Of a stretch of 64,000 bases of DNA, positions 1-10,273 are shown in pieces (the stretch's first letter is position 1; each line of letters starts with the position of its first letter). The stretch covers positions 2,046,001 to 2,110,000 of the forward strand of contig NZ_BCMZ01000001.1 in NCBI RefSeq assembly GCF_001485535.1. The letters are read 5' to 3'. The notes beneath the pieces were generated by a model that worked only from the letters and a program-made list of their open reading frames with translations, was not told the DNA's origin and did no database searches. A program made the position numbers and the translations under genes. The DNA comes from Halobacterium sp. CBA1132. Lineage in GTDB: Archaea > Halobacteriota > Halobacteria > Halobacteriales > Halobacteriaceae.

Positions 1-6
1 GAGGTG

Positions 7-531
7 ATGACGTACGCGGTCGTCGGCTGCACGGACTGTGGCGCGCTGTGGGTCGTGGAGGGACGCCCCGACACCTCGGGCTGTCCGCGCTGCGAGCGGC
101 GCCACCAGTTCTCGAAACTCCGGAAGTTCGTCCAGACCGACGACGAGGACCACGCCCGCGAGGCGCGGGCGTCGATGCTCGCGAACCGCGCGGGCCACGG
201 CGACGCGTTCGCGGAGCTGGACGACTTCACGACGCTCGGCGACTTCGCGGAGGACGCGGGGATGAGCGACGAGGAGTTCCTCGACTCGGCAGGCGTCGAC
301 GTCGAGGAAGTGTCGGCCGTCGAGGAGCGCGTCGAGCAGTCCGGGCGCAGCCTCGGGAAGCGCGAGGCCGTGCGGACGGCGCTGCGCGAACTCGACGAAC
401 CCACGGAAGCCGAGGTGAAGGCGTTCGCGGCCGAGCACGGCGTCGACGGGGAGTACGTCGAGCGCGCGCTCGACAAACTCCGGCGTGCCGGCGACGTCAC
501 CGAGTCCGGCGACGGGTTCCGGCTACTGTAG
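7..531 (+). CDS. DUF5817-type zinc-ribbon protein
   Basis: Protein of 174 aa. A four-cysteine zinc ribbon lies at the N-terminus (CTDC at residues 8-11 and CPRC at 26-29). The middle is acidic, and the last 60 residues look like a small winged-helix fold (AEVKAFAAEHGV through GDGFRLL). The layout matches the haloarchaeal DUF5817 proteins, whose biochemical role is not established. I chose the ATG at 7 over the overlapping GTG at 4 because MTYAVVGC begins directly at the ribbon strand. The gene starts at the window edge, so its promoter cannot be seen. The ribbon and C-terminal fold suggest nucleic-acid or protein binding, which is inference. Confidence 0.85.
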   Translation: MTYAVVGCTDCGALWVVEGRPDTSGCPRCERRHQFSKLRKFVQTDDEDHAREARASMLANRAGHGDAFAELDDFTTLGDFAEDAGMSDEEFLDSAGVDVEEVSAVEERVEQSGRSLGKREAVRTALRELDEPTEAEVKAFAAEHGVDGEYVERALDKLRRAGDVTESGDGFRLL

Positions 532-577
532 CCGGCGACCCACACGTTCTTGCCGGTGGCTGTGCGAGGTTCCGACG

Positions 578-919
578 ATGGACGGACGGCTGGCGCGAGT
601 CTGGCAGGTCGTCGTCGGTGTGACGCTCGTGAGCGCAGCGGTCGTGGTCGTGCTGGCGAGCACGGACCCGTCGTGGCCGGTGCCCGGCGTGTCGACGCTG
701 GCGGCGCTGGCCGGCGTGTTCGTGGCCGGGTTCACGCTCGCCGCAATCCTGCGCGTGCTCGCCGGCGAACACGACTACGGCGTCGGGAACCTCCTCGCCG
801 TTATCGGCTGGCTCCTCCTGCTGTTCGGCGAACTGTTCGAGAGCGAGGCCGCGACTGTCGGCGGTATCGCGGTCGTGCTCGCGGCGGGCTCGTACCTCGT
901 CTGGCTGGCCCTCGATTAG
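578..919 (+). CDS. Small four-helix membrane protein
   Basis: Protein of 113 aa starting MDGRLARVWQ. Four hydrophobic segments are visible near residues 8-28, 37-62, 67-86 and 91-112, separated by short charged loops, so it is a polytopic membrane protein. An in-frame start at 485 would add 31 Arg-rich residues that read as shadow sequence of the upstream gene, so I use the ATG at 578. The stop overlaps by four bases the end of a convergent small gene. No family is recognised and no function can be assigned. Confidence 0.75.
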   Translation: MDGRLARVWQVVVGVTLVSAAVVVVLASTDPSWPVPGVSTLAALAGVFVAGFTLAAILRVLAGEHDYGVGNLLAVIGWLLLLFGELFESEAATVGGIAVVLAAGSYLVWLALD

Positions 920-1050
920 AGCGGGCCGCTGGGGAGCGCGCGCAGCAGCGTCAGCGCGAGGACGAGCACCGTCAACAGCAGCTTCAGCACCCGGAGCACG
1001 CGCACCGCCCGCGACCGCCCCTCCGGCTCGTCACCCGAGTGTGCGTTCAT
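916..1050 (-). CDS. 44-aa single-helix membrane peptide
   Basis: A short reading frame of 44 aa, MNAHSGDEPEGRSRAV then a Leu/Val-rich helix (about residues 18-39) ending in SGPL. The charged N-terminus followed by one transmembrane helix is typical of small haloarchaeal membrane peptides. GC-rich third codon positions support coding. It is convergent with the preceding gene and overlaps its last four bases. The upstream stretch (1051-1085) is AT-rich (gtaaaataat) and could hold its promoter. Function is unknown. Confidence 0.6.
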   Translation of the reverse strand: MNAHSGDEPEGRSRAVRVLRVLKLLLTVLVLALTLLRALPSGPL

Positions 1051-1113
1051 ATTCCAGTCCAGGGAGTGCGGTAAAATAATTCCGTGTCTGCCGCGGGGTG
1101 AAACTGAAAGTGC

Positions 1114-1458
1114 TCAGAAGGTGGCGGCCAACAGGACCGCGCCGGCGACGCCGACGCCGGACAGCCAGCACACGACGTCGAGCGGGTTCGGAACGGGGAG
1201 GATGCGGTCTGGCTGGTAGTCCGACGGGTCGCCGGCCTCGGCCCCGACGAGGGCGCTTCCAGCCGCGGTCTCGATGCCGGCGTCCGTGGCACCGACGACG
1301 GCGGGGACGACCAGTAGCGGGACGCCGAGCGTCAGCACGCCGAGCAGTTTCAGGGGGAAGTCCACGAGCACGGCGACGCCCGCCAGCAGCGCGACGGTGA
1401 CGGGGCCAGCGACGACGCCGTAGCGAAGCGCCGCCGTACGGAGGGAGTCGCTCGCCAT
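1114..1458 (-). CDS. Hypothetical haloarchaeal membrane protein
   Basis: Protein of 114 aa. Two long hydrophobic stretches (about residues 12-34 and 36-58) are followed by a polar acidic loop and a third hydrophobic C-terminal segment (about 95-113), so it is an integral membrane protein. The start is MASDSLRTAALRYG; longer in-frame extensions are Arg/Pro-rich shadow sequence. It lies just downstream of hmgA in the same orientation with about 46 bp between, so it may be read through with hmgA. No family is recognised. Confidence 0.7.
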   Translation of the reverse strand: MASDSLRTAALRYGVVAGPVTVALLAGVAVLVDFPLKLLGVLTLGVPLLVVPAVVGATDAGIETAAGSALVGAEAGDPSDYQPDRILPVPNPLDVVCWLSGVGVAGAVLLAATF

Positions 1459-1504
1459 GCGCGGCAAATCGCGACGCCGCCGGAAATGTCTTCTCCTGAA
1501 CAGT

Positions 1505-2719
1505 TCAGCGGCCGAGCTCGGCGTGCGCCGAGGAGAGGTGGCGGGACGCGAGCGCGGCGAGCAGGCTGAGCTCACCGGCGAGCGCGCCCGCGGCGATGAT
1601 TTCCGCGAGCGCGTCGGCGTTCGACCCGGCCGGGTCGCCGCCACCGCGCACGCCGAGCACGTCCAGCGCCTCGCGCTGGGTCGGGAGTTTGGTGCCGCCG
1701 CCGACCGTTCCGACTTCGAGGCTCGCGAAGTTCACCGAGGCGTACAACTCCTCACCCCGGTCCTCGACGGTCGTGATGGCGTTCGAGCCCTCGACGACCT
1801 GCGCGGCGTCCTGCCCGGTCGCGAGGAAGACTGCAGCGACGGTGTTCGCGGCGTGTGCGTTGAATCCGAGGCTACCGGCCTTCGCGGAGCCGACGAGGTT
1901 CTTGCGCGTGTTCGCTTCCTCGATGGCCTTCGGGGTGGTGTCGAAGCGCTCCTCGACGACCTCTCGGGGGATGGTGACGTCCGCGGTGACGGTGCGGCCG
2001 CGGCCCTCGACGGCGTTGATGGCGGCGGGCTTCTTGTCCGAGCAGAGGTTCCCCGAGAGCGCGACCAGTTCCGCGGGCGTCTCCGCCTCGACGACCTCGC
2101 TGGCGGCCTCGGTGGCGATGGTGGCCATGTTCATCCCCATCGCGTCCTTCGTGTCGTAGGCGAACCGCAGGAAGACGTTGTCGCCGACGACGTACGGCGT
2201 GATTTCGGTGAGTTCGCCGTGACTCGTGGTCTCCTCGGCGGCCTCGCGGAGCGCGTCGAAGTTGTCCTCCACCCACTCAGCGACTTCGGCGCCCTCGGTG
2301 ATGTCCGCGACCCGGAACACGGGGGCGCGCGTCATCCCGACTTTCGTCACGCGGGCGTTCGCGCCGCCCGCCGCCGTAATCGCCGAGCAACCCCGGTTCA
2401 CGGACGCGACGAGCGCGCCCTCCGTGGTCGCCATCGGGAGGTAGAACTCGTCGTCGGCGCTGCCGCCCGAGACGGCGAGCGGGCCGGCGATACCGAGCGG
2501 AAGTTGGGTGCCACCAGTGAGGTTCTCGACGGCCGTCTCGGATGCGTGGTCGGCGTCGAACGTGAACGCGCCCGTGGCGTCGAGGCTGGCCTCGGTCTCG
2601 CGTTCGAGGAGTTCGCGGCGCGCCGCGGCCGCGGTGTCGGCGTCAGCGTGCTCCTCCAGTTCGTAGAGCCTGAGGTCGCCGGACTGCACGCGGTCGGCGA
2701 GGTCGGAGGCGTCGGTCAT
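1505..2719 (-). CDS. hmgA: Hydroxymethylglutaryl-CoA reductase (NADPH)
   Basis: Protein of 404 aa that reduces HMG-CoA to mevalonate with two NADPH, the committed step of archaeal isoprenoid lipid synthesis. Visible signatures of the class I enzyme are the substrate-loop region LPLGIAGPL (residues 73-81), the catalytic Glu in MATTEGALVASVNRG (E100), the NADP/Asp region KDAMGMNMAT (about 191-200), a Lys-containing SDKKPAAIN segment (about 227-235) and a C-terminal His-rich SRHLSSAHAELGR. The length is normal for the soluble archaeal form, with no membrane anchor. It is divergent from the amidohydrolase gene across about 107 bp. This enzyme is the classical statin target in haloarchaea. Confidence 0.97.
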   Translation of the reverse strand: MTDASDLADRVQSGDLRLYELEEHADADTAAAARRELLERETEASLDATGAFTFDADHASETAVENLTGGTQLPLGIAGPLAVSGGSADDEFYLPMATTEGALVASVNRGCSAITAAGGANARVTKVGMTRAPVFRVADITEGAEVAEWVEDNFDALREAAEETTSHGELTEITPYVVGDNVFLRFAYDTKDAMGMNMATIATEAASEVVEAETPAELVALSGNLCSDKKPAAINAVEGRGRTVTADVTIPREVVEERFDTTPKAIEEANTRKNLVGSAKAGSLGFNAHAANTVAAVFLATGQDAAQVVEGSNAITTVEDRGEELYASVNFASLEVGTVGGGTKLPTQREALDVLGVRGGGDPAGSNADALAEIIAAGALAGELSLLAALASRHLSSAHAELGR

Positions 2720-2826
2720 ACGTTGGCGTCGTCGCGGGGCGCCCTGAAGGTTGTCCTTTCGGCCGGTGTGCGGCGTCGCCGACCGCTTCCCGAACGTCTA
2801 AGCGGCCGGCCGCCCGCCGTGCAGAC

Positions 2827-4341
2827 ATGACTGCGGCAGCCGACCTCGTGTTGCGGAACGGCGAGGTCCACACGCTCGGCGACGCCGAGGAGACGTACGA
2901 CGCGCTGGCAGTCCGGGACGGCCGCGTCGTCGCGCTCGCCAACGACTACGACATCGAGTTTCTCGTCGGGACCGGAACGGACGTCCTCGACCTCGACGGC
3001 GGCGTCGTCCTCCCCGGGTTCGTGGACGCGCACACGCACATGGAGACCGTCGGCCAGTACGGCGTCCACGCCGACCTGCGCGGCGCGAGTGGCCCCGAAG
3101 AGGTCACCGAGCGCCTGCGAGCGCGCGCGGCGGAGACGGACGACGAGTGGGTGCTTGGGTACGGCTACGACGAGTCCGCGTGGGACGCCGACGACCTCCG
3201 CCAGTCTGCCCTCGACGCAGTGAGCGACGACCGGCCGGTGGCGGCCATCCGCGAGGACATGCACACCGCGACCGTGAACGCCGTCGCGCTCGACGAGTAC
3301 GGCGACGAGATGCCCGACAGCGACGTGCTCGGGGACGGCCGCCTCGTGGAGGACGCCGTCGAAGTCGTCTACGAAGCGACCGAACCCGACCCCGCGGAGA
3401 CGGAGTCGCTGCTGCGCGCGGCCCAGCGCGAGGCCAACGAGCGCGGCGTCACGGCGGTCCACGACATGGTGCGGCAGTCCCACGCGCCGCGCGCGTTCCG
3501 CGACCTCGACCTCGCGGGCGACCTCACGGTGCGCGTGCGCCTGAACTACTGGAGCGACCACCTCGACGCCCTCCTCGAAACCGGCCTGCGGACGAACCAC
3601 GGCTCCGAGCTGGTCGAGGTCGGGGGCGTGAAGACCTACACGGACGGGAGTCTCGGCGGCCACACCGCGAAGCTCTCGGAGCCGTACGCGAACGCGCCCG
3701 AGGAGACCGGGCAGTGGGTGGTCGACCCCGACGAACTCGAATCACTCGTCGAGCGCGCCGACGACGCCGGCCTGCAGGTGACCGCGCACGCAATCGGCGA
3801 CGAGGCCATCGACGCCGTGCTGGACGCCTACGAGGCCGCAAACGCCGACGCGCTCCGCCATCGCATCGAGCACGTCGAACTCGCCAGCGACGACGCCATC
3901 GAGCGCATGAGCGACCTCGGTGTGGTGGCGTCGATGCAGCCGAACTTCCTGAAGTGGGCCGGCGAGGACGGCCTCTACGAGAACCGCCTCGGCACGGCAC
4001 GCCGCGAGGCGACCAACCGTTTCCCGGCCTATCTCGACGCCGGTGTGCCGCTGGCGTTCGGCAGCGACTGCATGCCACTGGACCCGCTGTTGGGCGTCCA
4101 TCACGCGGTGAACGCGCCCGCCGAAACGCAATCGCTGTCGGTCACCGAGGCGCTGCGGGCGTACACGAGCGGCGGCGCGTACGCCGGCTTCCGGGAGGAC
4201 GAACAGGGCGCAATCACGAAAGGCGCACTCGCGGACCTCGTGGTGCTCGACGAGTCCCCGTGGGAGAACCCCGAATCAATCCGGGACATCGACGTGGCCG
4301 CAACGATAGTGGACGGCGAGGTCGTCCACCGCGCGGACTGA
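2827..4341 (+). CDS. Amidohydrolase family protein (YtcJ/exoenzyme-type)
   Basis: Protein of 504 aa with the amidohydrolase superfamily metal-dependent TIM-barrel. Visible features are the beta-sandwich N-terminus, the HxH metal motif in VDAHTHMETVG (about residue 70), a KTYTDGSLGGHTA segment with the candidate bridging Lys (about 270-282), His residues in ADDAGLQVTAHAIGD and HRIEHVE, and the catalytic Asp in FGSDCMP (about 413). The layout is that of the YtcJ-like branch, whose members hydrolyse N-substituted amides, but the substrate cannot be read from the sequence. It has its own promoter region opposite hmgA. The C-terminal VDGEVVHRAD closes the sandwich domain. Confidence 0.9.
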   Translation: MTAAADLVLRNGEVHTLGDAEETYDALAVRDGRVVALANDYDIEFLVGTGTDVLDLDGGVVLPGFVDAHTHMETVGQYGVHADLRGASGPEEVTERLRARAAETDDEWVLGYGYDESAWDADDLRQSALDAVSDDRPVAAIREDMHTATVNAVALDEYGDEMPDSDVLGDGRLVEDAVEVVYEATEPDPAETESLLRAAQREANERGVTAVHDMVRQSHAPRAFRDLDLAGDLTVRVRLNYWSDHLDALLETGLRTNHGSELVEVGGVKTYTDGSLGGHTAKLSEPYANAPEETGQWVVDPDELESLVERADDAGLQVTAHAIGDEAIDAVLDAYEAANADALRHRIEHVELASDDAIERMSDLGVVASMQPNFLKWAGEDGLYENRLGTARREATNRFPAYLDAGVPLAFGSDCMPLDPLLGVHHAVNAPAETQSLSVTEALRAYTSGGAYAGFREDEQGAITKGALADLVVLDESPWENPESIRDIDVAATIVDGEVVHRAD

Positions 4342-4378
4342 CACAACGAATACGTGGCTGGCCGGACTACGCTCGACT

Positions 4379-4540
4379 ATGGCCGAAGCCGCCCTGTTCG
4401 TGCTGTTCGCCCTCCTCGCGGTCGCCGCGCCGCTGGTGCTGTACGGATTGGTTCGCTCCGAACACGACGACACCGAGCGGATGAACCGACAGGAAGCCCG
4501 CGAGCGCGTCTCCCGAGAACAGGACGACGACCGTCGCTGA
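4379..4540 (+). CDS. 53-aa single-pass membrane protein
   Basis: A short frame of 53 aa, MAEAALFVLFALLAVA then a polar, acidic and basic tail ending EQDDDRR. One transmembrane helix spans residues 4-24 and is followed by a charged cytoplasmic helix. Codon use matches neighbouring genes. It follows the amidohydrolase by about 38 bp and is convergent with gpmI, leaving only four bases between the two stop codons. Small proteins of this shape are common in haloarchaea, and the function is unknown. Confidence 0.65.
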   Translation: MAEAALFVLFALLAVAAPLVLYGLVRSEHDDTERMNRQEARERVSREQDDDRR

Positions 4541-4544
4541 CGCG

Positions 4545-6074
<1,530 letters not shown>

Positions 6075-6123
6075 ATCCGAGAGTCCGCAGGCCGCCCGTA
6101 TTTACGTGTCGCCTGCGGGCGAG

Positions 6124-6387
6124 TTAGTCGCCGTCGGGTGCGCGGGCGTCGGTCGTCGCGTCGACCTCGAACTCGGCGCCGCAGCCATCACACACCATGT
6201 GACGGCCGGGGACGGTGCGCTGGGCGGCGACCAGTCCGCACTCCGAGCAGACGCTATAGGGTCGCTCTTCGGCGGGCGCGCCGGGTTCGACGGACATCCG
6301 AACCCACGCCTCGGAGTCGGTCTCGTCGTAGAGTTCGACGCCGTCGTCGGTGCGTCGCCAGTTGACCGTGGAGTCGTCCCGCGACAT
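6124..6387 (-). CDS. Small zinc-ribbon protein (DUF7130-like)
   Basis: Protein of 87 aa. The N-terminal half is polar and acidic; the C-terminal half has a zinc ribbon with two CxxC knuckles (VCSECG and VCDGCG). Similar haloarchaeal proteins are annotated as DUF7130 rubredoxin-like proteins, and I place it there tentatively. An upstream in-frame ATG at 6414 would add nine residues, but an AT-rich box (agttaaat on the minus strand, about 6413-6420) sits about 27 bp before the ATG at 6387, which favours a leaderless start there. The function is probably structural or nucleic-acid binding, which is inference. Confidence 0.75.
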   Translation of the reverse strand: MSRDDSTVNWRRTDDGVELYDETDSEAWVRMSVEPGAPAEERPYSVCSECGLVAAQRTVPGRHMVCDGCGAEFEVDATTDARAPDGD

Positions 6388-6547
6388 CTGGTCCCCACTC
6401 TCTCCCGCGACCATTTAACTATTCTGACAAAAATTAGCTCGCCTTCGAGTAAACGGCGCCTTCGGGCGATTACCGCGAGTAAAGAAATCCCGTCGCGGCG
6501 GCCGCCCGAGCACGGACTATTTGACCCTCCGCGACCGAGAACTCGCC

Positions 6548-7840
6548 ATGACCCTCGACCCCGTCCACTTCGACGGCATCGCGGACCTCGCGAGCCGCAT
6601 CCGCCACGAGGTGGACGCCGAGGAGCACCGCGACATCGCCGAGGAGACGTGGCACAACTATCTCGACCCCCTCTACGGCGACGACGGCCCCGTTCTGGAG
6701 CCACTGGCTGAACAGCGCCGCAGCGCCGCGGATATCGAAGAACTGGCGCTCCAGCCGTCGCCGTTCGACACCGCCCACGGCCTCGACTCGGGAACCATCA
6801 ACCCGCGGACGTTCAAGAACGGGCTGGTGTTGGACCTCGCGCAGGCCGCGATGAGCGCGACCCCGAGTGAACTGGACCTCCACCGCTCGCGCACGGTCAT
6901 CACGAGCGTCCACTCCAACGACGCCGCCGTCCGCACGGACACCGACTGGCAGAAATGGGACGAAGGGTACAGCCGCGGCCGCATCGTCCACACCGCGCCC
7001 CTCGCTCGCGACCAAGAACGAGTTGTCCACGGCCTCGCGCTCTACCTCGCGGAGAGCCACCACGCGCTCGAACACGCCGACGACGTCGACGACCTGCTGT
7101 TGCTGGACGGCCCGGTCTACCCCAAGCAACTCGTGAACTGGGCGGACCGCCACGCCAGCCTCGCGGACCTCGTGACCGAGAACGAACTCGTCGCCGAGGT
7201 GCTGGAGAACTACGTCCGCCTCGTCGAGCGCTTCGCCGAGAAGGACGTGCCGCTGGCGGGGTTCGTGAAGAGCCCCGCGAGTCAGGCGCTCGTGCGCGCG
7301 CTCCGCGACCGCGGCCGGCCGACGCCGTGGGCCAGCGACGCCGCGTTCTTCGGGCAAGTACTCGAACGCCGCGAGTTCGATAACGAGGAGTACCACCGCA
7401 TCACGGACGAACTCTCGTGGACGGGCTGGTTCACCTCCACGCTCGGCGCGGACGGCGTGTTCGCGGACGGAGAGGGACTACGTCCCTCAGGCAATCGGAC
7501 GGAGTCCGATGACGCGAGCGAACTCGGCGTCGAACGCGAACTCCCCGCGGAGGCCTACGAGGTCGCGTTCCTCGTCGTCTACGACCCCCGCACCGACCTC
7601 GTCCACAAGGTGGAGTTGCCGCGCGCGTTCGCCGACAGCGAGGACTGCCGCGCCGCCGTCGAACGCTACGTCACCAGCCAAGTCGCCGCCGAAGCCGGCC
7701 CGCCCAAGCCCGTCGAGAAAGCCGACGAACTCGCGCGCATCGGCGCCAGCGAGAAAGAGGAACTCGTCCGCAAACTCGAACAGTCCTTCGACAGCCGGCG
7801 CGACGAGAACTACGACGACCAGCGCTGGTCGGACGCCTGA
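6548..7840 (+). CDS. nurA: NurA-type DNA end-resection nuclease
   Basis: Protein of 430 aa resembling haloarchaeal NurA, the 5'-3' nuclease that works with the HerA helicase in resecting double-strand breaks. The candidate catalytic region includes TAHGLDSGTINPR with Asp 80 near the first core strand, then acidic and basic core motifs through the LVNWADRHASL region, and a C-terminal KVELPRAF segment. Residues about 308-322 (EGLRPSGNRTESDDA) are encoded by a palindromic repeat that also occurs in the herA-like gene 3.6 kb downstream. Start 6548 is preferred to 6521, which would lie at the expected promoter position. An ABC exporter separates it from herA. Confidence 0.85.
   Translation: MTLDPVHFDGIADLASRIRHEVDAEEHRDIAEETWHNYLDPLYGDDGPVLEPLAEQRRSAADIEELALQPSPFDTAHGLDSGTINPRTFKNGLVLDLAQAAMSATPSELDLHRSRTVITSVHSNDAAVRTDTDWQKWDEGYSRGRIVHTAPLARDQERVVHGLALYLAESHHALEHADDVDDLLLLDGPVYPKQLVNWADRHASLADLVTENELVAEVLENYVRLVERFAEKDVPLAGFVKSPASQALVRALRDRGRPTPWASDAAFFGQVLERREFDNEEYHRITDELSWTGWFTSTLGADGVFADGEGLRPSGNRTESDDASELGVERELPAEAYEVAFLVVYDPRTDLVHKVELPRAFADSEDCRAAVERYVTSQVAAEAGPPKPVEKADELARIGASEKEELVRKLEQSFDSRRDENYDDQRWSDA
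7471..7513. repeat. Double-hairpin intragenic repeat, copy 1 (in nurA)
   Basis: Forty-three bases made of two tandem hairpins: GAGGGAC-3 nt-GTCCCTC, a short AGGCAAT spacer, then ATCGGAC-3 nt-GTCCGAT, sharing the AT of the spacer. It lies inside nurA and is read in frame as roughly EGLRPSGNRTESDD. About 38 of 43 bases match the copy at 11122-11164, and both copies are translated in the same frame. Confidence 0.9.
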
Positions 7841-7899
7841 CTGCGCGGCGCGCGAACCGCCGTCTACCTTTAAGCACGGGGAGCGAGCAGTCCCGAGTA

Positions 7900-8661
7900 A
7901 TGACCGAGCGCGCCATCGAAACGCACGGACTCACCAAGCGGTACGGCGACGAGACCGCCGTCGAGGGCCTCGAACTCGCCATCCCCGCCGGCAGCGTCTA
8001 CGGCTTCCTCGGGCCGAACGGCGCGGGGAAAACCACGACCATGCGGATGCTCACGACGCTCACGGAACCCAGCGATGGCACCGGCACGGTCGCCGGCGCG
8101 GACATCGCCGACCGCGACGCCGTCGTCTCCCGCATCGGCTACCTCCCCGAGGAACCGCCGCTGCACGCCGAACTCACGGGCCGCGAGCAACTCCGGTACA
8201 TCGCCGGCCTGCGGGACCTCCCCGAAGCGGACGCCGAAGCCCGCATCGACGACTTACTCGGTCGGTTCTCGCTGGCCGGCGACGCCGACAAGCGCATCTC
8301 CGCGTACTCGAAGGGGATGAAGCAGAAGGTCGGCATCATCCAAGCGATGCTCCACGACCCCGACGTGCTGTTCCTCGACGAACCCACGTCCGGGCTGGAC
8401 CCGCGGGCGGCCCGCACCGTCCGGGACACGATTGCGGACCTCACCGACGGCGACGCCACTGTCTTCCTCTCGACGCACATCCTCCCGGTCGTCGACGAAC
8501 TCGCAGACACCGTCGGCGTGCTCTACGACGGTCGCCTCGTCACCGAGGGGTCGCCGTCCCACCTCAAGTCGCGCGCCGAATCCGGCGACGAGCGCACCCT
8601 CGAAGACGTCTTCCTCGAAGTCACCGGCGGCATCGGCGACGCGGCCGCCGAGGAGGCCTGA
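7900..8661 (+). CDS. ABC transporter ATP-binding protein
   Basis: Protein of 253 aa, the nucleotide-binding subunit of an ABC exporter of the CcmA/DrrA class. The motifs are complete: Walker A GPNGAGKTTT (about residues 38-47), Q-loop region LPEEPPLHAELTGRE, signature YSKGMKQKVGI, Walker B VLFLDEPTSGLDP, and H-loop FLSTHILPVVDE. The next gene begins one base after its stop codon and encodes the membrane subunit, so the two are a transcriptional and probably translational unit. The substrate is unknown. A TTTAAGC box about 30 bp before the ATG fits a leaderless promoter. Confidence 0.95.
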   Translation: MTERAIETHGLTKRYGDETAVEGLELAIPAGSVYGFLGPNGAGKTTTMRMLTTLTEPSDGTGTVAGADIADRDAVVSRIGYLPEEPPLHAELTGREQLRYIAGLRDLPEADAEARIDDLLGRFSLAGDADKRISAYSKGMKQKVGIIQAMLHDPDVLFLDEPTSGLDPRAARTVRDTIADLTDGDATVFLSTHILPVVDELADTVGVLYDGRLVTEGSPSHLKSRAESGDERTLEDVFLEVTGGIGDAAAEEA

Positions 8662-8662
8662 G

Positions 8663-10273
8663 ATGGCTGTATTCCCCGACCCGAATCACGCCGCCCGCAT
8701 CGCCGCGAACGAACTCCGCATCGCGTGGCGGAACTTCCGCGGGAAGAGCGCCGCGCAACTCGCGTCCGTCGGCATCGTTGTCGTGTTCGGCGCCGTGTTC
8801 ACCGCTGCGGCCGCCTACGGCGCGTACGCCGGCGGCCAAGCGCTCGCCGAGAACCCCGAGGAGACGAGCCAACTCGTCGGCCTCATCCCCGCCGCCCTCG
8901 CCACCCTCGTCCTGTTCTTGGCGGCGTACATGACCATCGTCCAACTCGGCGACATCGACGCCCGCGACGGCTACCTCACCACGGTCCCCGCCCGCGACGT
9001 CGTCGGCGGCCTGCTGCTGGCGGGCTACGTGCGCGCCGCCGGCCTCTTCGTCGCGCCGCTGGTCGTCGCGGCCGCCGCGTTCGCCGTCGGCAGCGGCTCA
9101 CTGCTGGCGTTCCCGCTCGCGGCGGTCGCCGTGCTCGCGCTCACCGCGACCGCGTTCCTCGTCGGCTACCCAATCGGCGCCGGAATCGCCTACCTCGCCA
9201 GCCGGTCGGCGCTCGTCTCGCGGTTCAAGACGGTCATCGGCGCCGCCGCGTTCCTCGCGTACTTCGGCCTCATCGTCTCCGGGCAGTTCGACGAGGTCGT
9301 CGACCCGATTCTCGACATCGCGGAAGCCTCGCCGGTGTCGTGGTACGCCGACCTCGCCGTTCTCACCGTCGTCTCCTCGGCGAGCGCCGCGAAAGCCGCC
9401 GGCGTCCTCGTGGGTTCGGTCGTCCTCAGCGCGGGCGGCGTGCTCGCCAGCGTCCGGTTCTCCGAGCGGCGCTGGTACACCGAGAGCGTCGAAGCCGGCG
9501 AACGCGAGACCGACTCCGTCGCCGGCGGCCGCCTCGACCGGCTCGTCGGCCGCCAGCGCGCGTGGGTCGCGCGAAAGAGCTGGCTGCGCGCCCGCCGCGC
9601 ACCGATTCGACTCGTGTTCGTCGCCTACCCGGCGTTCCTGCTCGTAACACCGGTGCAGGCGAGCATCGAAGCCGGCCGCGTCACTTCATCACTCCCGCCG
9701 TCGATCGCGCTGTACGGCGCGTGGATGACCGGCGCCGCGTTCACGCTCAACCCGCTCGGCGACGAGGGCGCGGTGCTGCCGGTCACCGCGACGTCCGGGG
9801 TCTCCGGCCGCGAGTTCGTCGGCGGACTCGTCGTCGCTAGCGCCGTCTTCGGCGTCCCGCTCACGACAGCCGTCGCGGGCGCGCTCGCCGTCGTCAGCCC
9901 GCTCTCCCCGGTCGCAATCGCGTGTACGGTCGCCGCAGCCGTCGTCCTCCCCGTGTTGGCCGCGGCGCTGGCGGCCGGCGTCGGGACGACGTATCCGAAG
10001 TACGACGCCACGAACATCAGCCGCAGCCGCGAAGTCGTCGTCCCCTCGATGTGGGCGTTCGGCGTCTACACGCTCGTATTCTTGTTCACCGCGGGCATCG
10101 CTACCGCCGTCCAAATACCGTTCGCGGCCGGCGCACTCGCCAACGCCCTCGGCGTCGCCGACGCCGCCGTCCACGTCGGCGCGCTCGCTGTCGGCGTACT
10201 CCTCGTCGGACTACTCGCGGCCCTTTCGGCCCGCATCGCGGTGCGCGCGTTCGACAACTACACCGACGCCTAG
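8663..10273 (+). CDS. ABC transporter permease subunit
   Basis: Protein of 536 aa rich in Ala, Val and Leu, with about ten to twelve hydrophobic segments and a polar central loop (roughly residues 265-315, SERRWYTESVEAGERETDS). It starts MAVFPDPNHAARIAANELRI one base after the stop of the ATPase gene, so the pair forms one exporter. The N-terminal amphipathic helix before the first transmembrane segment is typical of ABC-2-like haloarchaeal permeases. No substrate-specific motif is visible. It is convergent with the small gene at 10270, overlapping by four bases. Confidence 0.9.
   Translation: MAVFPDPNHAARIAANELRIAWRNFRGKSAAQLASVGIVVVFGAVFTAAAAYGAYAGGQALAENPEETSQLVGLIPAALATLVLFLAAYMTIVQLGDIDARDGYLTTVPARDVVGGLLLAGYVRAAGLFVAPLVVAAAAFAVGSGSLLAFPLAAVAVLALTATAFLVGYPIGAGIAYLASRSALVSRFKTVIGAAAFLAYFGLIVSGQFDEVVDPILDIAEASPVSWYADLAVLTVVSSASAAKAAGVLVGSVVLSAGGVLASVRFSERRWYTESVEAGERETDSVAGGRLDRLVGRQRAWVARKSWLRARRAPIRLVFVAYPAFLLVTPVQASIEAGRVTSSLPPSIALYGAWMTGAAFTLNPLGDEGAVLPVTATSGVSGREFVGGLVVASAVFGVPLTTAVAGALAVVSPLSPVAIACTVAAAVVLPVLAAALAAGVGTTYPKYDATNISRSREVVVPSMWAFGVYTLVFLFTAGIATAVQIPFAAGALANALGVADAAVHVGALAVGVLLVGLLAALSARIAVRAFDNYTDA

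Noticed and set aside
1457-2830. 457-codon frame opposite hmgA
   Set aside because: Composition and lack of motifs indicate an antisense shadow; hmgA on the other strand has complete catalytic motifs.
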